Source: Pelodera strongyloides | Lineage: Eukaryota; Nematoda; Chromadorea; Rhabditida; Rhabditidae | Length of the DNA stretch: 64,000 nucleotides | NCBI GenBank assembly: GCA_036852015.1 | Contig: JAANDG010000026.1 | Coordinates: 62,001-126,000, forward strand | Direction: 5' to 3' | In this document: in pieces, positions 47,801-61,383 of the stretch | Numbering within the stretch: position 1 is the stretch's first letter | Layout: each line of letters opens with the position of its first letter | The notes under the pieces: generated by a model | Told to the model about the DNA's origin: nothing | The model's database searches: none | What the model saw: only the letters and a program-made list of their open reading frames with translations | Translations under genes and position numbers: made by a program

Positions 47801-50556
47801 TGTTTGTAGATGAACAGTGACGGAATGGAACAACTGTGGCTCACAAAATGCACACAAAAAAAACAGCAAGAAAAACAACAAGACAACGGATATAGTCCTC
47901 AAGATCAAGTTTCGGAACCTGATTGATCGAAATAATGTAGTTTCTAGGAGCAGATGTAAACTAAAATTAAGAACTATTGCATCCTTATACACTAAACATC
48001 ATGGAACACTGGATCTCAAATATCCATGCAATAATGACATGATTTATTTTTCTGGAAAACTCTAAGCGAATTGAATATCCGCATGGTTCACAATAAAACG
48101 CAAAAAGTAAGTTTGAACCTCGTGGATGTTTGATTTATTATCCTCCATAATCCCACCATCTATATACTGTAATTACAGGTGAAAAAGTCGCGCCAGTTTA
48201 TAATCGCCTGAGAAAGGTAGAGATAAATTACTTTAACTCGGTAAAAAGCGACATTTATGAGAAGGAATGGTATAAAATACAAATAACCAACCAGGGTTTT
48301 GTTATAAAACACTTAATTGTCCTCGATATATTTAAGAAAGCAAGCTCGGAAGAGGATCATGTTGTGTGAGCGAGCGCTTGATTACACTACAATGCAGGTG
48401 TAAACGCAGTCAGGCATACTTGATTCTCGAAACAAATAAGGACATGTGCCACGCATGAAGGGGACTTCCGTCGACAATGTAGGTAATTTATCTTTTGGTG
48501 CAATAAATTGTGTATATGTCATGAGTATCGTGAATATGTGTATTTCTAGAAACAGAACCACAAAAGTGATTCTTTTGGTGATCTACCAATCATAAGTTCA
48601 AAACACATGTCATTTGCATACTGAAGATGAGCAACGATGCGTCACATACAAAAATATTAGTTATCTGACGAATGTCAAGTTTTCCATTAATAACTAGATT
48701 TTAAGAAATGTCCGAATAACATTCAGTCTAATGGTAAGTGTAGCGTTCGGAATACACAGAGTACATAAACATGATGTGTTTGTTGAAAGGATTTGACGCA
48801 TTTATTTGTATGAATTGAGGAACAACTCCATGGATCCATAGAATATGAACTCACTATTTCGATATGTTCAGATGTTTCTACCTCATTTTCAGCGTAGATA
48901 TAATTGAAAAGAAAACAGACACACAATTTGGCAGTTCGATATACTACTCACGAGAAAAACATGTCTTATAACAAATGTAACGTTGTCCATTTTCTTAAAT
49001 AGATGTGTGTGTGTGTGTGAGCTCGAAGCACAATTGTTTTGCATGAGTAAATTTTAATGCTGAAATGATTAACTATATGATTCAGTTGCATATATCAAAT
49101 GTTTGTGTGCACATGACTTATGGTATACAACATATAGTTGTCTCGGACTTGTTTCTGAGCCGGTGGAAACTGACACCTACAATGGAGCAGAAGGAGAAAC
49201 ACGGAAAAGAGTGTTGTAAGGGAAAATACAACATGGGTGGGCAAAGGAGAAAAGAGGTAAGGCCAAGCAAAGATAAAACATTGTGATGAGCAAAACATAA
49301 CCACGGTTGTCAAATAAGTATCTCCTATATGAGCGATATCTGCTGATGGAGAAACAGCTCAATCAAAAGGCCTAGATGTACATAGCAAGTTACCACAACA
49401 TAAAAAAACATTATCGCATGCCGGTTGGCAAAGAGCATATCCAGCCGACCCTAAACATAAGCGTCATCGCACATTTGTCAGTGGTGAAAATTGTTGAGGA
49501 AATTAGTTGGTGGGAAGGTGATATGCAGACAGATGCAAACAGTTGTAATTGCGCATTCAGCCACCGTTGAGCGAAGCCAACTGTTCGTCAGCCGCTGTCT
49601 TCGCTCTTTCTTTCCGGAATCCGGCTCTATCTCTCTATCTCATCATCTCTTTCTATAACGTCAGCCAGCTCAGGGGAGATTTTAGAGATACTCTGAAGAA
49701 CACAACCACATACTAAAAGGTAAAACACATACGAAGGAAACAAGGAGGCTTCGATTGTTTGACACCCAGTATCAGCTTGATTTTCGTAGAATAACGCAAA
49801 ACATAGAACACATGTGCGAGCTCAATTGTTGGTCGGAGAGCTTCATTAATACCATGAGCTCATTGGCATTTAAATTCCTTTCAGTCACAACATTATAATT
49901 TGTTCCAAGTGCAGTCAAAGCTGAAATATATGAGAATGATACATATTATACTATGCAAGACTGAAACTAACCGTGTGGGCTGATAAAAAAACAAGAATCG
50001 GTGTGCCGTGCAATTTCTCATTGCTTTCGCGTGCTTACAATTAGTATTTTGAAAACATTTCTTTCTCACTGCAGAACTATACGAAAAATTGAAGCCCTTT
50101 GGTTAGAAGCAAATCATAGACTTGTTTATATAGAATCCTTTATTTTATTATTTCATATATAATTCAACGGATAATAAAGAACTGAAATGGCATAGAATAT
50201 GTACATAAAAACTGGGTGCATGATCATCCCCTCGATTAAATATTCGAACAAATTAATTATTAAGGCTAGTTATGACAGTGCGAACGCAGTTTATCATCAT
50301 TGACTAATCTCGAAATTACACTAATGTTATACTAAAAAGAGAAACAAGCATATATAATTAACATCATTCGCACACTAATATATAAATAGTCTTTTTGGTT
50401 AAAAATGTATACAAACAAACAATGATTTTTTTCGATTTTGTATTTATTCGAGAAGCAAATATCTCTCTAGCAGACGTAGAAACTAACGATAAAATCTGCG
50501 GTCACTATAAAATTGCTTATTGTAAGGCCTATGTGACATTGTCTTATAAACAAAAT
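44839..50556. other. 5.7 kb without a recognised gene
   Basis: The stretch lies upstream of the ENPP gene and downstream of the HPS1-like gene. It is AT-rich, with many short open frames on both strands, none with a domain I recognise or splice partners that extend them. A (TG)8 run occurs at 49004-49019. Regulatory DNA of the ENPP gene and the HPS1-like 3' UTR should lie at its ends. Confidence 0.4.
49004..49019. repeat. (TG)8 microsatellite
   Basis: Eight uninterrupted TG units lie in the gene-poor interval. Nothing else marks it. Confidence 0.9.
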
Positions 50557-53500
50557 TTAACAGTAAAGACCACCGCATGAGCTAACTTTTCCATGTAAAT
50601 GTTTGGCCAATAATTGTGTTTGTCTGGTGGCCAATTGCTTGTGTACAAATGTGTGGTAAAGTACAGTAATTGAACACTCATCAGGTGCGTTATTGATTGA
50701 TTTTCGAGGTTTTGTGAACCACCCGCGTTCTGCCCTATGGGCGGGAAAGTAGATCTAAAAGAAAAGAATATTGTACACGCAAGCAACCATGAGAAGAGCT
50801 TATGAGCATTGAGTTTAAAAGTAGTGATCAAGTGAAACAGTTTACCTTCATTAAAAAGTAGGATTTTCCTTTATAGTTCAGGTCCATCATTTTCAAAGTT
50901 TCCCGATTTTCCAATGGGTATTCGTCAAATATTCCCGAAAAATTATCTGAAAATATTAAATACCATATTGGAACGTTATTGAAATTTGTCGATTGACACA
51001 TTTTATGTGCTTCCACTAAATTCTATAGTGTATTCAAAACAAGCTGCACTCTCAAGAACCTAAGCGACCTACCAGGCACATAACTGATGCTCATATTTGT
51101 CGTATGTGAAGTGAAACAATAAGCCAGCATATCCAGTCTGAGTAGCGTCGGTTTGAGTGATTCGCTCATGTCTGATTCTTTTAAAGGGTCCCCTATTTGG
51201 CAATCTTGCAACATTTTTTCCATTGGCCCCTGAAATTATTTGTAAACCGAGGTCATATTCGTATTTCGAACAATGAAACTGAAATTAAAGCTGATCTTAT
51301 AAATAAACCCTTTTATTAAATCAGGTCTTTGCAACCAACCGTGAGTCCAGGCGTTTTCAATATATCTGTACTGACCCAAGATATTCAAGATCGAACAAGC
51401 AAAATCTAAGCTCTACTTGGTGATCTCACCTTCAATACTTTTGAAATTGTGCCCTGAAGTCGTTCAACTTTATAATGGAAAGCTTCATTTTGAGCGTTAG
51501 AACATAGTTCGTGTAGCAGACTTTGCACCTGTCGCTTCAGATATTTAACCATTGTTTCTAATCGAATCGGAAGGAGCTGAATGAAATTTATTATTCTTTT
51601 ACAAGATTGGTTCAAAAGTAGATTCCCTCGTAAGCAAATGTTACACCGTGATGTCCATTGTGCAACACAATAGTTGCTCCACAATAATTTCCATTTTGCA
51701 CATCACTCACCCTTGATTGGTCCGAGCACTGCGTTTGAGTGGCTGATGAAACACTTAAAAGACTAATTGTCGACTTAATAGTCATCATACTAAAACGTCG
51801 CATTCCTGTTGCGGACTCCTCCTCATCTTTATTCAGCTTGTTGAATTCGTTCATGATTCGCGTCCATTGTTGCTGAAAAAGGAGGCACGTTAGATATGGC
51901 TTCTCTGATTAGATTTCAAATAAATGGCTAAGGTACGATTTGCTAGATCAGATTGCCGAGTATAGTCGTTCTTTCAGTAATTTACGTTGCATGTAAAATG
52001 CCATTCGAATTGACAGTTGAACTTTCCAACAAATACGGGAATGAGGTGACCAACCTGAATAAACATTGCTGTTTTCTGAGGATTCCTCGTGTAGGCTGTT
52101 GGAGTTCTGCTGTTCGGTCGCATTTGAATATCATGGCATAGCAGATTGGCAAGATCCTTGACTATGATGTCGACACATCCCGGATCAATCTCGTCCGCCG
52201 CCAACTGTCCAAGGCGTTCCATGAGAACTGCATTCATTCGAATGGCCTTTGAATTGACGGCTGAAATTCAACAAAATAACACTACAAAAGTTTGACGCGA
52301 TTCGAAGTTTGACAATGGACAGTAAGTGAATACTAGTTTTTTGCGAAGATTATACAATAATTCACCTTCAGAAAAGCAGACAAGTTCAAGGTGTTCTGTC
52401 AATCTTGTTCGGAATACATCCACGTAAAATGGAGTTGTGCTGATAGTTGAACGCATCCAGTACTAAAATAAACGTTTCTCTTCTTTGTTTGTATATAGCC
52501 GTTTTCTTTTGATCAAAGGCTCAAAAACGTTGTTACCTGTGAAACATCAATTGCCGAGCCGATCGATTTTGTTCGAACATGTTGTTGAATGGCACAAAGA
52601 TCGTCGGCCGAAACATATTTCCACAATTTCTTCTCATCGCGCGAAGAGTTTGCCGACGCCAGAATATTTCCGTTCGACACCAAGAGACATCTGAATGAAA
52701 AAGGTTGAACTGAGAAAAACTAAAACAATGTAATGTTTCTTTATCAATAAAGGAGTACTTACCGATTTGTGCCAAGTGACTGGTGAAGATGACTCGAGAG
52801 AGTCTTTAGTATTGGTTGCAGCTTCTGTATACTGTTGTTGTAAAAACTTGAGGCACGCACATCAAGAAAACCTAAAAATTATTGAGAATTAGAAAATTTG
52901 TTCAACAGTTAACTTGTTGCATTTTCCATATGACATCTTTGTGCGAACTTCGATGCGTTTTAAAAGCGTTAGGTTACGTTAGGTTACGCAATTTTGTAGT
53001 TTCACGTTATGTAGTGGTTGATGATGAACGTATTTAACACGTTTTTTCTTTATGCATTGAAGCTATGGGTTGATATTAGTCACCTGGGGAATAGGCAAAC
53101 GCAGTGGACGCGAGCGCAGAAATCGTTTGCTCTAGGTTTCGTTTAGCACCGTCGAAGACGCTTAGGTCAGTGTCTACACTCTCAATGAGCGGTCCGAAAT
53201 GAAGCTGCAGGGCTCCTGTTATGACTCTTGTCCAACGAGCATCCCATTGACTCTCTCTAAAAACGAACGATCAACAAGCGCTGTGGTTTGGTTCTAGTTT
53301 AAACTGGCATGGATAATATAGTCTCAAAAGAAACGAAAAGAACAATTATGAAATCGTGATACGTCCTTTTGAAGAAAGATACTCGTTTGGATAGGGTGAC
53401 GTAAATATCTCTTATTCGAATTCCAACAAGCATATTAAACACGATAAATCCTAATGGTGGTGGTGTGTGGGTAATGTGTCATTGTGTACAGTGCACAAAA

Positions 53501-54437
53501 CAGATGTTGTGACTTACTGTACCTTTGGGGCAGCAACTCACTGGAAGGGAGACTCCGGGGTCGTCTTCCCTAGCACCTACAACACGGGCTACCCACCCAT
53601 TCACGGAACTGTCGCAAACAAAGGCATTTCAACATAGCAATTCATAATAAAAACGACATGTTTTAGTACCTAGTTCGAAAAGGCGAGGTTCTAGCAATAA
53701 AGCAGCAGACCTATTGTATGTGATGTAATATTCACCTGTCACAAATTGAAATGAGCAAAAATCCATTATTCAGTTGATTGAATTGTATTCGGGCCGAATC
53801 GGAAACGGCCGTTTCATAGGCGTCGGACATTGCAGCTGATGAGCGATAGAGTGAAATCAGAGGAAGGAAAATGGTGGAGACTTGGCTAAAACAAAAGTTC
53901 GCGTAAAGGACATTCATCTAAATTCCAGACGGAATTTAATACCAATTTCAAATGAACATTTGTTTGTTATTTTGACAGTCTGATTGCAGATCAAACAAGG
54001 ATTCACCGAACTCGCACCTTGTGGAAAACTTGTGTTTATCTTTTCCAGACATTTTCCTTGCTGTTATATTTGCCGATTCTTCCGAAGAGTCAGTGAAAAC
54101 CCCACTAGAAGTGGAGGCGCTCTCATACAGTTCCTAAAAGATGTTTGTCCGTACAAAAATAATGATCAACATTATATGATCTCTCAAAATTGGTCCCCTT
54201 TCCTTCGTAATAAATTGTGTTGTTTTTGTGATTGCAGCCAGTTTCAATGCACTTTTGGTTAGTATCCCATTTTAGGACTGATTAAGGGCGTATCAAAAGC
54301 TGTACTACATTCGAAATACGTATGATGCCCAAAATAACAACCTTGTTAATCTTTTCATTGAGATGTTCGACGAATTGCGAATCGCCATTACACAAGACAA
54401 CCGAATTTCTATTGTTCACGAGAAGAAGACCACGCAT
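50557..54437 (-). CDS. HPS1-like tri-longin protein (BLOC-3 subunit)
   Basis: Fourteen exons join in phase to 649 residues (human HPS1 has about 700): 54437-54342, 54133-54018, 53885-53736, 53608-53523, 53254-53084, 52871-52763, 52690-52537, 52462-52366, 52260-52055, 51872-51711, 51576-51430, 51229-51073, 50946-50846 and 50754-50557. The first longin domain opens MRGLLLVNNRNSVVLCNGD and continues VSTIFLPLISLYRSSAAMSD and GFLLISIC. The second has CLLVSNGNILASA with FRTRLTEHLELVC. The third includes NMSISYVPDNFSGIF and ends near LYHTFVHKQLATRQTQLLAK. This order matches HPS1, which pairs with HPS4 as the GEF for Rab32/38 in lysosome-related organelle formation. MON1 and FUZ share the tri-longin fold and are less likely by length and C-terminus. 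The exon at 53254 uses an AG within an AGAGAG run to keep frame. Confidence 0.68.
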
Positions 54438-57392
54438 TTTCTTGTTTCGAGTTTTCTTAAAAGGAGACAATTATATTTACAGCTAACGGTTAAGGTGGAA
54501 AGCGCAGGAAATGTGTATAAAATCAACCGAAGAATCAGACGAGTCAACAACGAAAACAAAAATCACAAATAAAGTGAAAACCAATTGTGTCATTCGAATG
54601 GGAAGCACAACAAAGCGAAGTAATCCATTAAGTGCAGTGAATACGGCAGTTGATAAGAACGACAAAAAGTCGTATAGCACGACACTTTGAAAGCCAATGC
54701 TTTTCTATCACAGTTCATGGTTCTGTCCAACCGATCGAGTACGAAACTTTAAAACATAGAAGCGCTTTGATTAAATATTATTTGCTAAAAAAACTATTAT
54801 GCTTCTTCAGAAGTTTGGCGGATCGATGCATTTGCTCGACGCATGTTTGTACAAAAAAAATTTACGACACCGAACTTGGCTCCTGGAAAAGCAGACAATA
54901 AGTGGTTGTATACTTTAATTCCTTCATTTACGACATGCGGAGGCGCAGGAAAGGATCAAACGGTATGGGCTGATTACTCAATTAGAAGGGCAAGTCACCA
55001 AATGATAGGATCGAAAATGATTGATAGGCAAAAGGAAACTTTCAACAAGGGTAATAAAATACTTAGAAGCCGAACAAAAATATTATATTATAGTATTAAC
55101 AAGGTGTATAAGAAAGAGAAATAAACGAAAGGGTTAATAAAATACTTAGAAACCGAACAAAAATATCGACAATTGTTGCGTTATGGAAAATGAGGATGAA
55201 AGAATTTAGTGTGCAATTTCATCATCCAATATATGAATCTGTTTAAAATTAACGAATTTTCTTAGGAAAAATAGTGCAAACGTCAATAAATTTGGACATA
55301 TGTTCATGGTATGTGTGGCTTATGATTAGGTAGATCTGTTAATTTTTTAAGCAGTGGTTGTTATTTTTGTGTTTGTTACTGAGTGCTTCTTTTACGGTGG
55401 TGTTTTCGCAAAAAAAAGTGTTAAAAATGCATCCGGTTTTATTCAATGAATATTCAGTAAATAGGTTGAAAAATCGATGGATTGGTAAAGTTACTGTTTT
55501 GCACATTACTAGAGCAGATGGTAGTGTATATGAGTGCAACTTGTCTCGAATGGTTTATCAGTGGCAAACTCGCTGATATGAGGAGTCTGGCTCTGCTCAA
55601 GGAGGAGGGGAAAGAGTAATTAAGTAATGCCTATTTTTTGCCTCCAACAACCATCACCAACTAGTCGAAATATTGAAATATTTGGTTAATAAGGTCTAAC
55701 ACTACCGGAGGATCAACAATAATATGTATTAAACAGCAAAATAAGCACGGCAAGGTGATATTGCAAAAATATTAACCAACGAAACTGTGCTTTACCACGG
55801 TTTGTTGTGGAGAAGTAACAACAGAAATCAAGACAAGCGATGGCACTACTTTTAGAAAAAGTCTAAATATAAATAATTGCGATTTATTCAAGGTTAGAGT
55901 TGTTCTGAATATCATGCCAGTAAATCACAAGAGGGATACTTAATTGACATGTGCGTATGTATGTATGTCGTAGTAGTCAAACTGAGTGGTCAATGATGGG
56001 GGCATCCGATTGATAAGTGATAAGACGGAACCTTCTGGACATGTTTATAAATTGTTTCGGACCTCGTGATTTCGTGTTGAAACGTTTAATCACACTAATT
56101 GGAGACTGATTACAAATCAAATATTCGAATGGTGCAGATCATCTAGTTAGTGAAGAGTCAGCAAAGTGTCATCGTTTCGGAATAATTTGCGTACTGTGGC
56201 AGGAAAACTATGCTAAATTATCTTTCTGACGACACTTATCTGACAATTAGCATTGGTGAATGCGTAAAACGCATTGTCAGTTATGACTGTGGTTAAAAAA
56301 CAAAATGGAAGTAAGAGTGACGTTTGAAATGGCAGAAATTTGGCTTCCTTGTGTATATTTTATCAGGTCATGGAGAGTAATTACTCCTTATCAGTGTACT
56401 CCTTGTCTAGTTTTTTCTGTTTTGACGGCATCCGAAGTCCACAATACACAATTCTGATTATTGACAACAGTCTTCTTTGTTTAAAGTATTAAATATAGTA
56501 TGGCTGGTTGTGTTCTTGATGGCCCTGTTTGTTGAGCGAATGATCTGAAAAGTGCTTCTTACCGTTTAGTTTTCATCTGTGTTTCACTTCTTAAGTTAAA
56601 TGAATTCATCGGTAAGACGATGGTTTAATTTAGACTGGTTGTTATGTTAAACAGCCGCGTTTTTTAGTTCTACTCATATTATTCAATCTTTCGTCCCTTG
56701 GTTTTTAATGTGTTGCTTCTTCTTACCTGTTTGGTTAAAGGTGTCTCGTGGCTGCTTAATCAAGTGTGCGGAAGCGTGATTAGCTAAAGGGACGAATATC
56801 GGACGGAAGCACTGATTACACAGGAGAATTTCATGTGTAAACTGAATTCAACATTTTATAAGAAGAATACGTGCTTTTGTTTTCTACGTGGACACTCTCG
56901 TGGTCGTCACAAAACTGTTATGCAAAATTTGTCTTCATACAAATCCATTAAGTGACCTTACTACGTTTGGTTGTGATCACTACTGAGGTAAGCACACAAC
57001 TTTACTTGATGCAGTTTTTGCAGCAGTAAATTTTTATTATACATAGAAAACTTCGTAGATAAGCGATGGAAAACCAAAACACACACTGTGAAACGATATG
57101 CGATAGTTCAACTTGGGGAGTTAAATGTTGCGATTGTTCAATGTTGTGTCCGCATATTTGCGTTGCGACGTTGTTAAGTACTTGAACGTATTTATTCTAT
57201 AAATGGTGTTATCTCGGATGACAGAAGGTTGTTGTGTGTGAAGGTAGCCATTATCTGTCTTCTGGTATGAGCTCCTGGTATGAGAAAACGATCAACTAAG
57301 AAAGAGTCTGCTGAGTTCTTGGAGTTGTATGAACAGAGGCAACATCGGTCGTTGTTGTGCTCGGACGGCTTGCTGAAATAAGAGCAATGCGT
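54438..57392. other. Intergenic stretch between the HPS1-like and arrestin-domain genes
   Basis: No gene is recognised. A direct repeat of about 35 bases (TAATAAAATACTTAGAARCC core) occurs at 55049-55083 and 55131-55166, 82 bases apart. An open frame at 55358-55576 encodes a hydrophobic start then a polar stretch, but begins without ATG and lacks an upstream exon. The rest is AT-rich. Confidence 0.35.
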
Positions 57393-60300
57393 TTAAGAGT
57401 CCTCATCTTTATTTTCACTAAGAAAAAAAAAGAAAAGGCAAAGACCAACATACGTGAAAATAAAATTGGAATGAGGATCTTCAAGGTAAACGAATAGGAG
57501 ATCTTCTCTGAGTGAGAAAAATTAATCTATATCACATTACCTGATGTGTCGTTCGAGGGTTCAGGCTCCGGATCACCCATTAACATTGAAGCTAGACGTG
57601 CTTGCCTGTCATTCGCTTTGTTTAACTGCAAGTTAAAAAAACACAATTGCATTAGCTTAAATCGGTAAGCAACATCTACATTAATAAACGATAAATTACG
57701 ACAAAACATTATATTATTGGGAGTACAAAGGCTACCATGCTAGCGGAGCTTGTTGTTCTCTTCGTCTGGTCGTTTAGCGTTTTATGTGGCGAAATCTCAT
57801 CAATTGAATGGACTGTGACTGGCTGAACATGATATTGTATGTATTATATTAATGGTTAATAACCCGACAAAATAATATGAAGCAACAATGTTAATATTAA
57901 CAGTGAAAAAGGGGGCTTCACATACATCTGTGGTTGCGTCCTTTCCCGCAGATTCCCTATGATCAGCTGCTTCTTTTAGATTTTTTATGATTCTGTTCTC
58001 AGCTCTGATAGTATTCGCCAGAATTGATATCTTCTTGCTTTGCTTCGACGACGTTTTCAAGTCAGCAAAGAAGGGGTATTTGTTTACGTAGCTCACCTAA
58101 ATATCTCGTTGAAGATGCAAATTCACTAAATCTCGGGAGATTCTTCGCTAAAAATCAGTAACATTCTAGCATCAGCAAATAATGAGAAACTAGTAAAACG
58201 TGCCTGCGTCTTTCCGATAATATTAAATGTTCCATTGATCGGATAGGATTTGTCGATCTTGCACTGTTTGAATATCGCCTGATTTTCGTGTTCTTCTTGT
58301 GAATGAGCAGTTTTGTGAGGGATTGTGCCAACCACACACGGTCCAATCACAAAATCCATCACATCAGCTCCTATATTTCAAATAATATACCAGCAAAATT
58401 GTTTTAAATTCTACTTAAATAATATTCATATGCACGCTTATATTCGGCTTAAAATAAACTGTGAATGAAATCATAAATGTTCATAAACCTTACCGGCACT
58501 CTTCACTTTAAAGAACAATTGATATGATATCCGTAGTGGTCGGTTTGACGTTCCCTGTTGTGAATTTAGAGACATTTGAGAAGTACGATGCCTGAGGACG
58601 CCTGCAAAAAAATTACCCTTAATCTCGACTTCAACTGTTTTTGAAGTCCTATTATGGAACATCAAATGGTCCTCTTACCAACAGAGATACGCCTCCGTGT
58701 CTTTACAACAGCAGTTTGTTCCTCACTCGGAGTGCTGCAATACACACCGTTATGATTTATTTGGGAATGAACAACGAATTGTATGTTGCTGCATATAAAC
58801 TGTGCAGGTTGAAACATAGACGAGTCATTTATACAAATAAATTTACCTTGGCGGCATTACTGGCAAGTGCATCTTCTTGTCGATCTTTATAATGGAGCCT
58901 GGGTCGACAAAGAGTGCAAGACCTTCTTCATACACGTCGCAGACATCAGTCAACAAAGAACTGCCGCCCTCCTAAGATGGTGATATTTTGTAGACATGAC
59001 TAGCTACGGTCAGCTCACAAGCTCTACGGTCTAAATCTCGCATACTTTGAAGCATTGCAGGCCGAACTTACCGTTGTTTCTTCTTCTGTGCCCGTCGTTG
59101 ATTTCATTTGAACGATGGCTGCCACTTTTTCTACTCGTCGATCTGTTTTGTTTTCTATTCGACCTTAAATGGTACCATCGAAATTACGAATTCATGACCC
59201 CAAAATAAAAGAGAAATGTGCATCACTGCCGGTGCGGGTCATGCACATTTCCCCTCCTTACTCAGCGCCTTTGCGATCACTTCTAGCTATGAAAGCCATT
59301 CCCTATTAAAAATAACTGTCAATTCAAGGATTGTAAATTCTCCATTTCATATTGAAACAACTACCAGTGATAGTTAGCGATTCCCCACAAACAAATGCAG
59401 TCCGGTCTACACTTATGACCAGCTTTATATGGCCGCCAGTACACGAAAAAAGCCCGAACTTTCGTTGAACAGTTTGGTGTTTTTCCTGAAAGTTGATTAT
59501 TGGGATACATCAAGCGCATTAAAATTGAATAGTAAATGGTCACTTCGTAAATTCTGTCATTACTTACAATATTTTTTCAGACAAAAAAAAAACGGGTTTC
59601 CGTAATTCGGTACCTCAAAAAACTGTTGGGAAGTAATGTTTAGATCAACATCTTCAACAATTGTAATACCTCTCACAGCGTGCACTATAGAATCCGTTCC
59701 TTCTGAAATTCAAACAAGAAAACAGTTTTCGATAATTGACAGTTCGAGTTGTCGTTGCGGGATACCAAGCTACGTACTGATGTCGTACCTGCATCTTGAA
59801 ATGTTAAGGTGGCCTTCAAATGATAACCTATCCTTCCCAGTTTCGTATCCACCGAAGTTGGTAACCCTTGTGGCACGGTTTCCTACAATTACTCATTTCC
59901 AATAAGGCTCGTTCACCATAGTCCAATAAAAAAAGTTACATATTATGTATACGCAAAAAATGTGAAACTTGCCTGGAACGATATTTCTGTTGAGTTGTCA
60001 TTGAATGTGCTTGGTTCACTTAAAATGGCCTTTTCCTTCCGAACATATACGACATCATCTGCAGCATCTTCCTTCTAAATGTGTGTTACTTGTATGCGAT
60101 GCATTGCTTAACTTAGTCGTTAAATCATACGTATTGGAAAAAAACTTGATTATCTTCTCGCAATGCTGTCTTCATCGCACGTTTCATTAAATTCTTTGAT
60201 TGTTTCCTTATGTACATTTTCCATGATTGTTGCATGTGACCTACCTTTGTCTTCGTCTTCAATCTACATGATCCGTAGAGTTGAATGTTCAACGACTTGA

Positions 60301-60612
60301 CATCAATGTGACTATTCGTCGATTTGATTAGAACCCTTCCAGTGATCACTTCATTCCACGTATAACAAGGTTCGTTCTTATTCAACTCTATCAAGAAATC
60401 GCTTACTGGCGACTGGGCTTTTCCAGGCTGAAATAATCACCAACGTTTTATTGTAAAGCAAGTTAATTGAAACATATTATTTACTAATGCATAAGATTTA
60501 CCCGTTATGCTACCACTCATATATCATATAACAGAAACCTAGGATTCGTAAACTCGATTGGTGCATGAGCAAAGTATGGGTTTATGCCACTTACCGTTGG
60601 CACATTTATCAT
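57393..60612 (-). CDS. Arrestin-domain-containing protein (ARRDC/alpha-arrestin type)
   Basis: Fifteen exons fit in phase (about 493 residues): 60612-60595, 60427-60245, 60074-59973, 59882-59789, 59702-59614, 59485-59365, 59163-59072, 58971-58847, 58591-58494, 58370-58204, 58096-57926, 57822-57736, 57625-57541, 57478-57454 and 57417-57393. The N-terminal arrestin sheet has YTWNEVITGRVLIKS, KSLNIQLYGSCR and LPTSVDTKLGRIGYHLKATL. The C-terminal domain has the typical CTGGHIKLVISVDRTAFVCG, RPLRISYQLFFKVK and FVIGPCVVGTIP. Family members bind activated receptors or transporters and recruit ubiquitin ligases for endocytosis. A clear PPxY motif is not visible in the tail. The start ATG lies one base after a tcatcag acceptor. 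Introns 3 (gcaagt) and 10 (gcacgt) appear to use GC donors, and the last intron is only 36 bases, so the extreme C-terminus is tentative. Confidence 0.85.
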
Positions 60613-61383
60613 GCTGATGAATGTGTTGCCCTTTTAGTACTTTCCTGGTAATTGGCTGAACGCATTGACTTTAGAGGAAATTACTTCATATTATCATCAA
60701 CAAAGGTAGCAAGCATAATGTAGAATGGGAAATAGGGATTGTTTATTTCACTTTTCGTGCATTTATTTTTTTACTAGGTAGTTTGACATATTAAGTAATT
60801 GCGAAATGTAAGATAAAGCAATGCAACGATAGGGGACAAATCACTTACAAATGAATTCGGTGCGAATATTTTAGTCATACATTGTATGGTTCTAAACCTA
60901 CGAGACAAATACGGAGAATATGTCAAAAATGATATCGTAAAGTCAGAGTCGAAGAGCAATTTTCGCATCAAGTTTCCATTGAGTGTGATATGTTTGGTGG
61001 TTCAATGGCGCCTTGGTGAATAAAAGAACGTATCTCTAAGTTGTCTGTGTAAAAGTAAATGCAATGGGGTGTGGTTGGGACCTTATCCGGGACTGAGCAA
61101 TTACAGACACAGAGGAGGGGCATTACGAGAGTTGGTTATTATCCCCTTGGACACTTGAAAAAAACATGGTTTTCGTAAAACTGGGTGGTAGAAGATACTT
61201 TGAGTAATCCCTAGTGAACTGAGTGAGCAAAACAATTATATACGTCGATATTTGAGCTACAAAGTGGCACAATGCAAGAATCGCGGGAATACATTTAATC
61301 TGTGAACTTCAAATTGTCTACCTATGTCTAAGGCACTGAGAAAACAATGAATATATTTCTATGCATATCTTCGGGGGCACTCC
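60613..61383. other. Short intergenic interval
   Basis: About 770 bases separate the arrestin-domain start from the stop codon of the phospholipase gene, both on the minus strand. No gene or repeat is seen. It should contain the arrestin promoter and the phospholipase 3' UTR. Confidence 0.35.

Noticed and set aside
52966..52989. Tandem GTTAGGTTAC resembling telomere repeat
   Set aside because: Only two units, and not the nematode TTAGGC repeat; it lies in an intron of the HPS1-like gene.
55358..55576. Open frame resembling a signal peptide plus short secreted domain
   Set aside because: It opens at TTG rather than ATG, with an in-frame stop just upstream, and no first exon could be found. 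Possible but unsupported.
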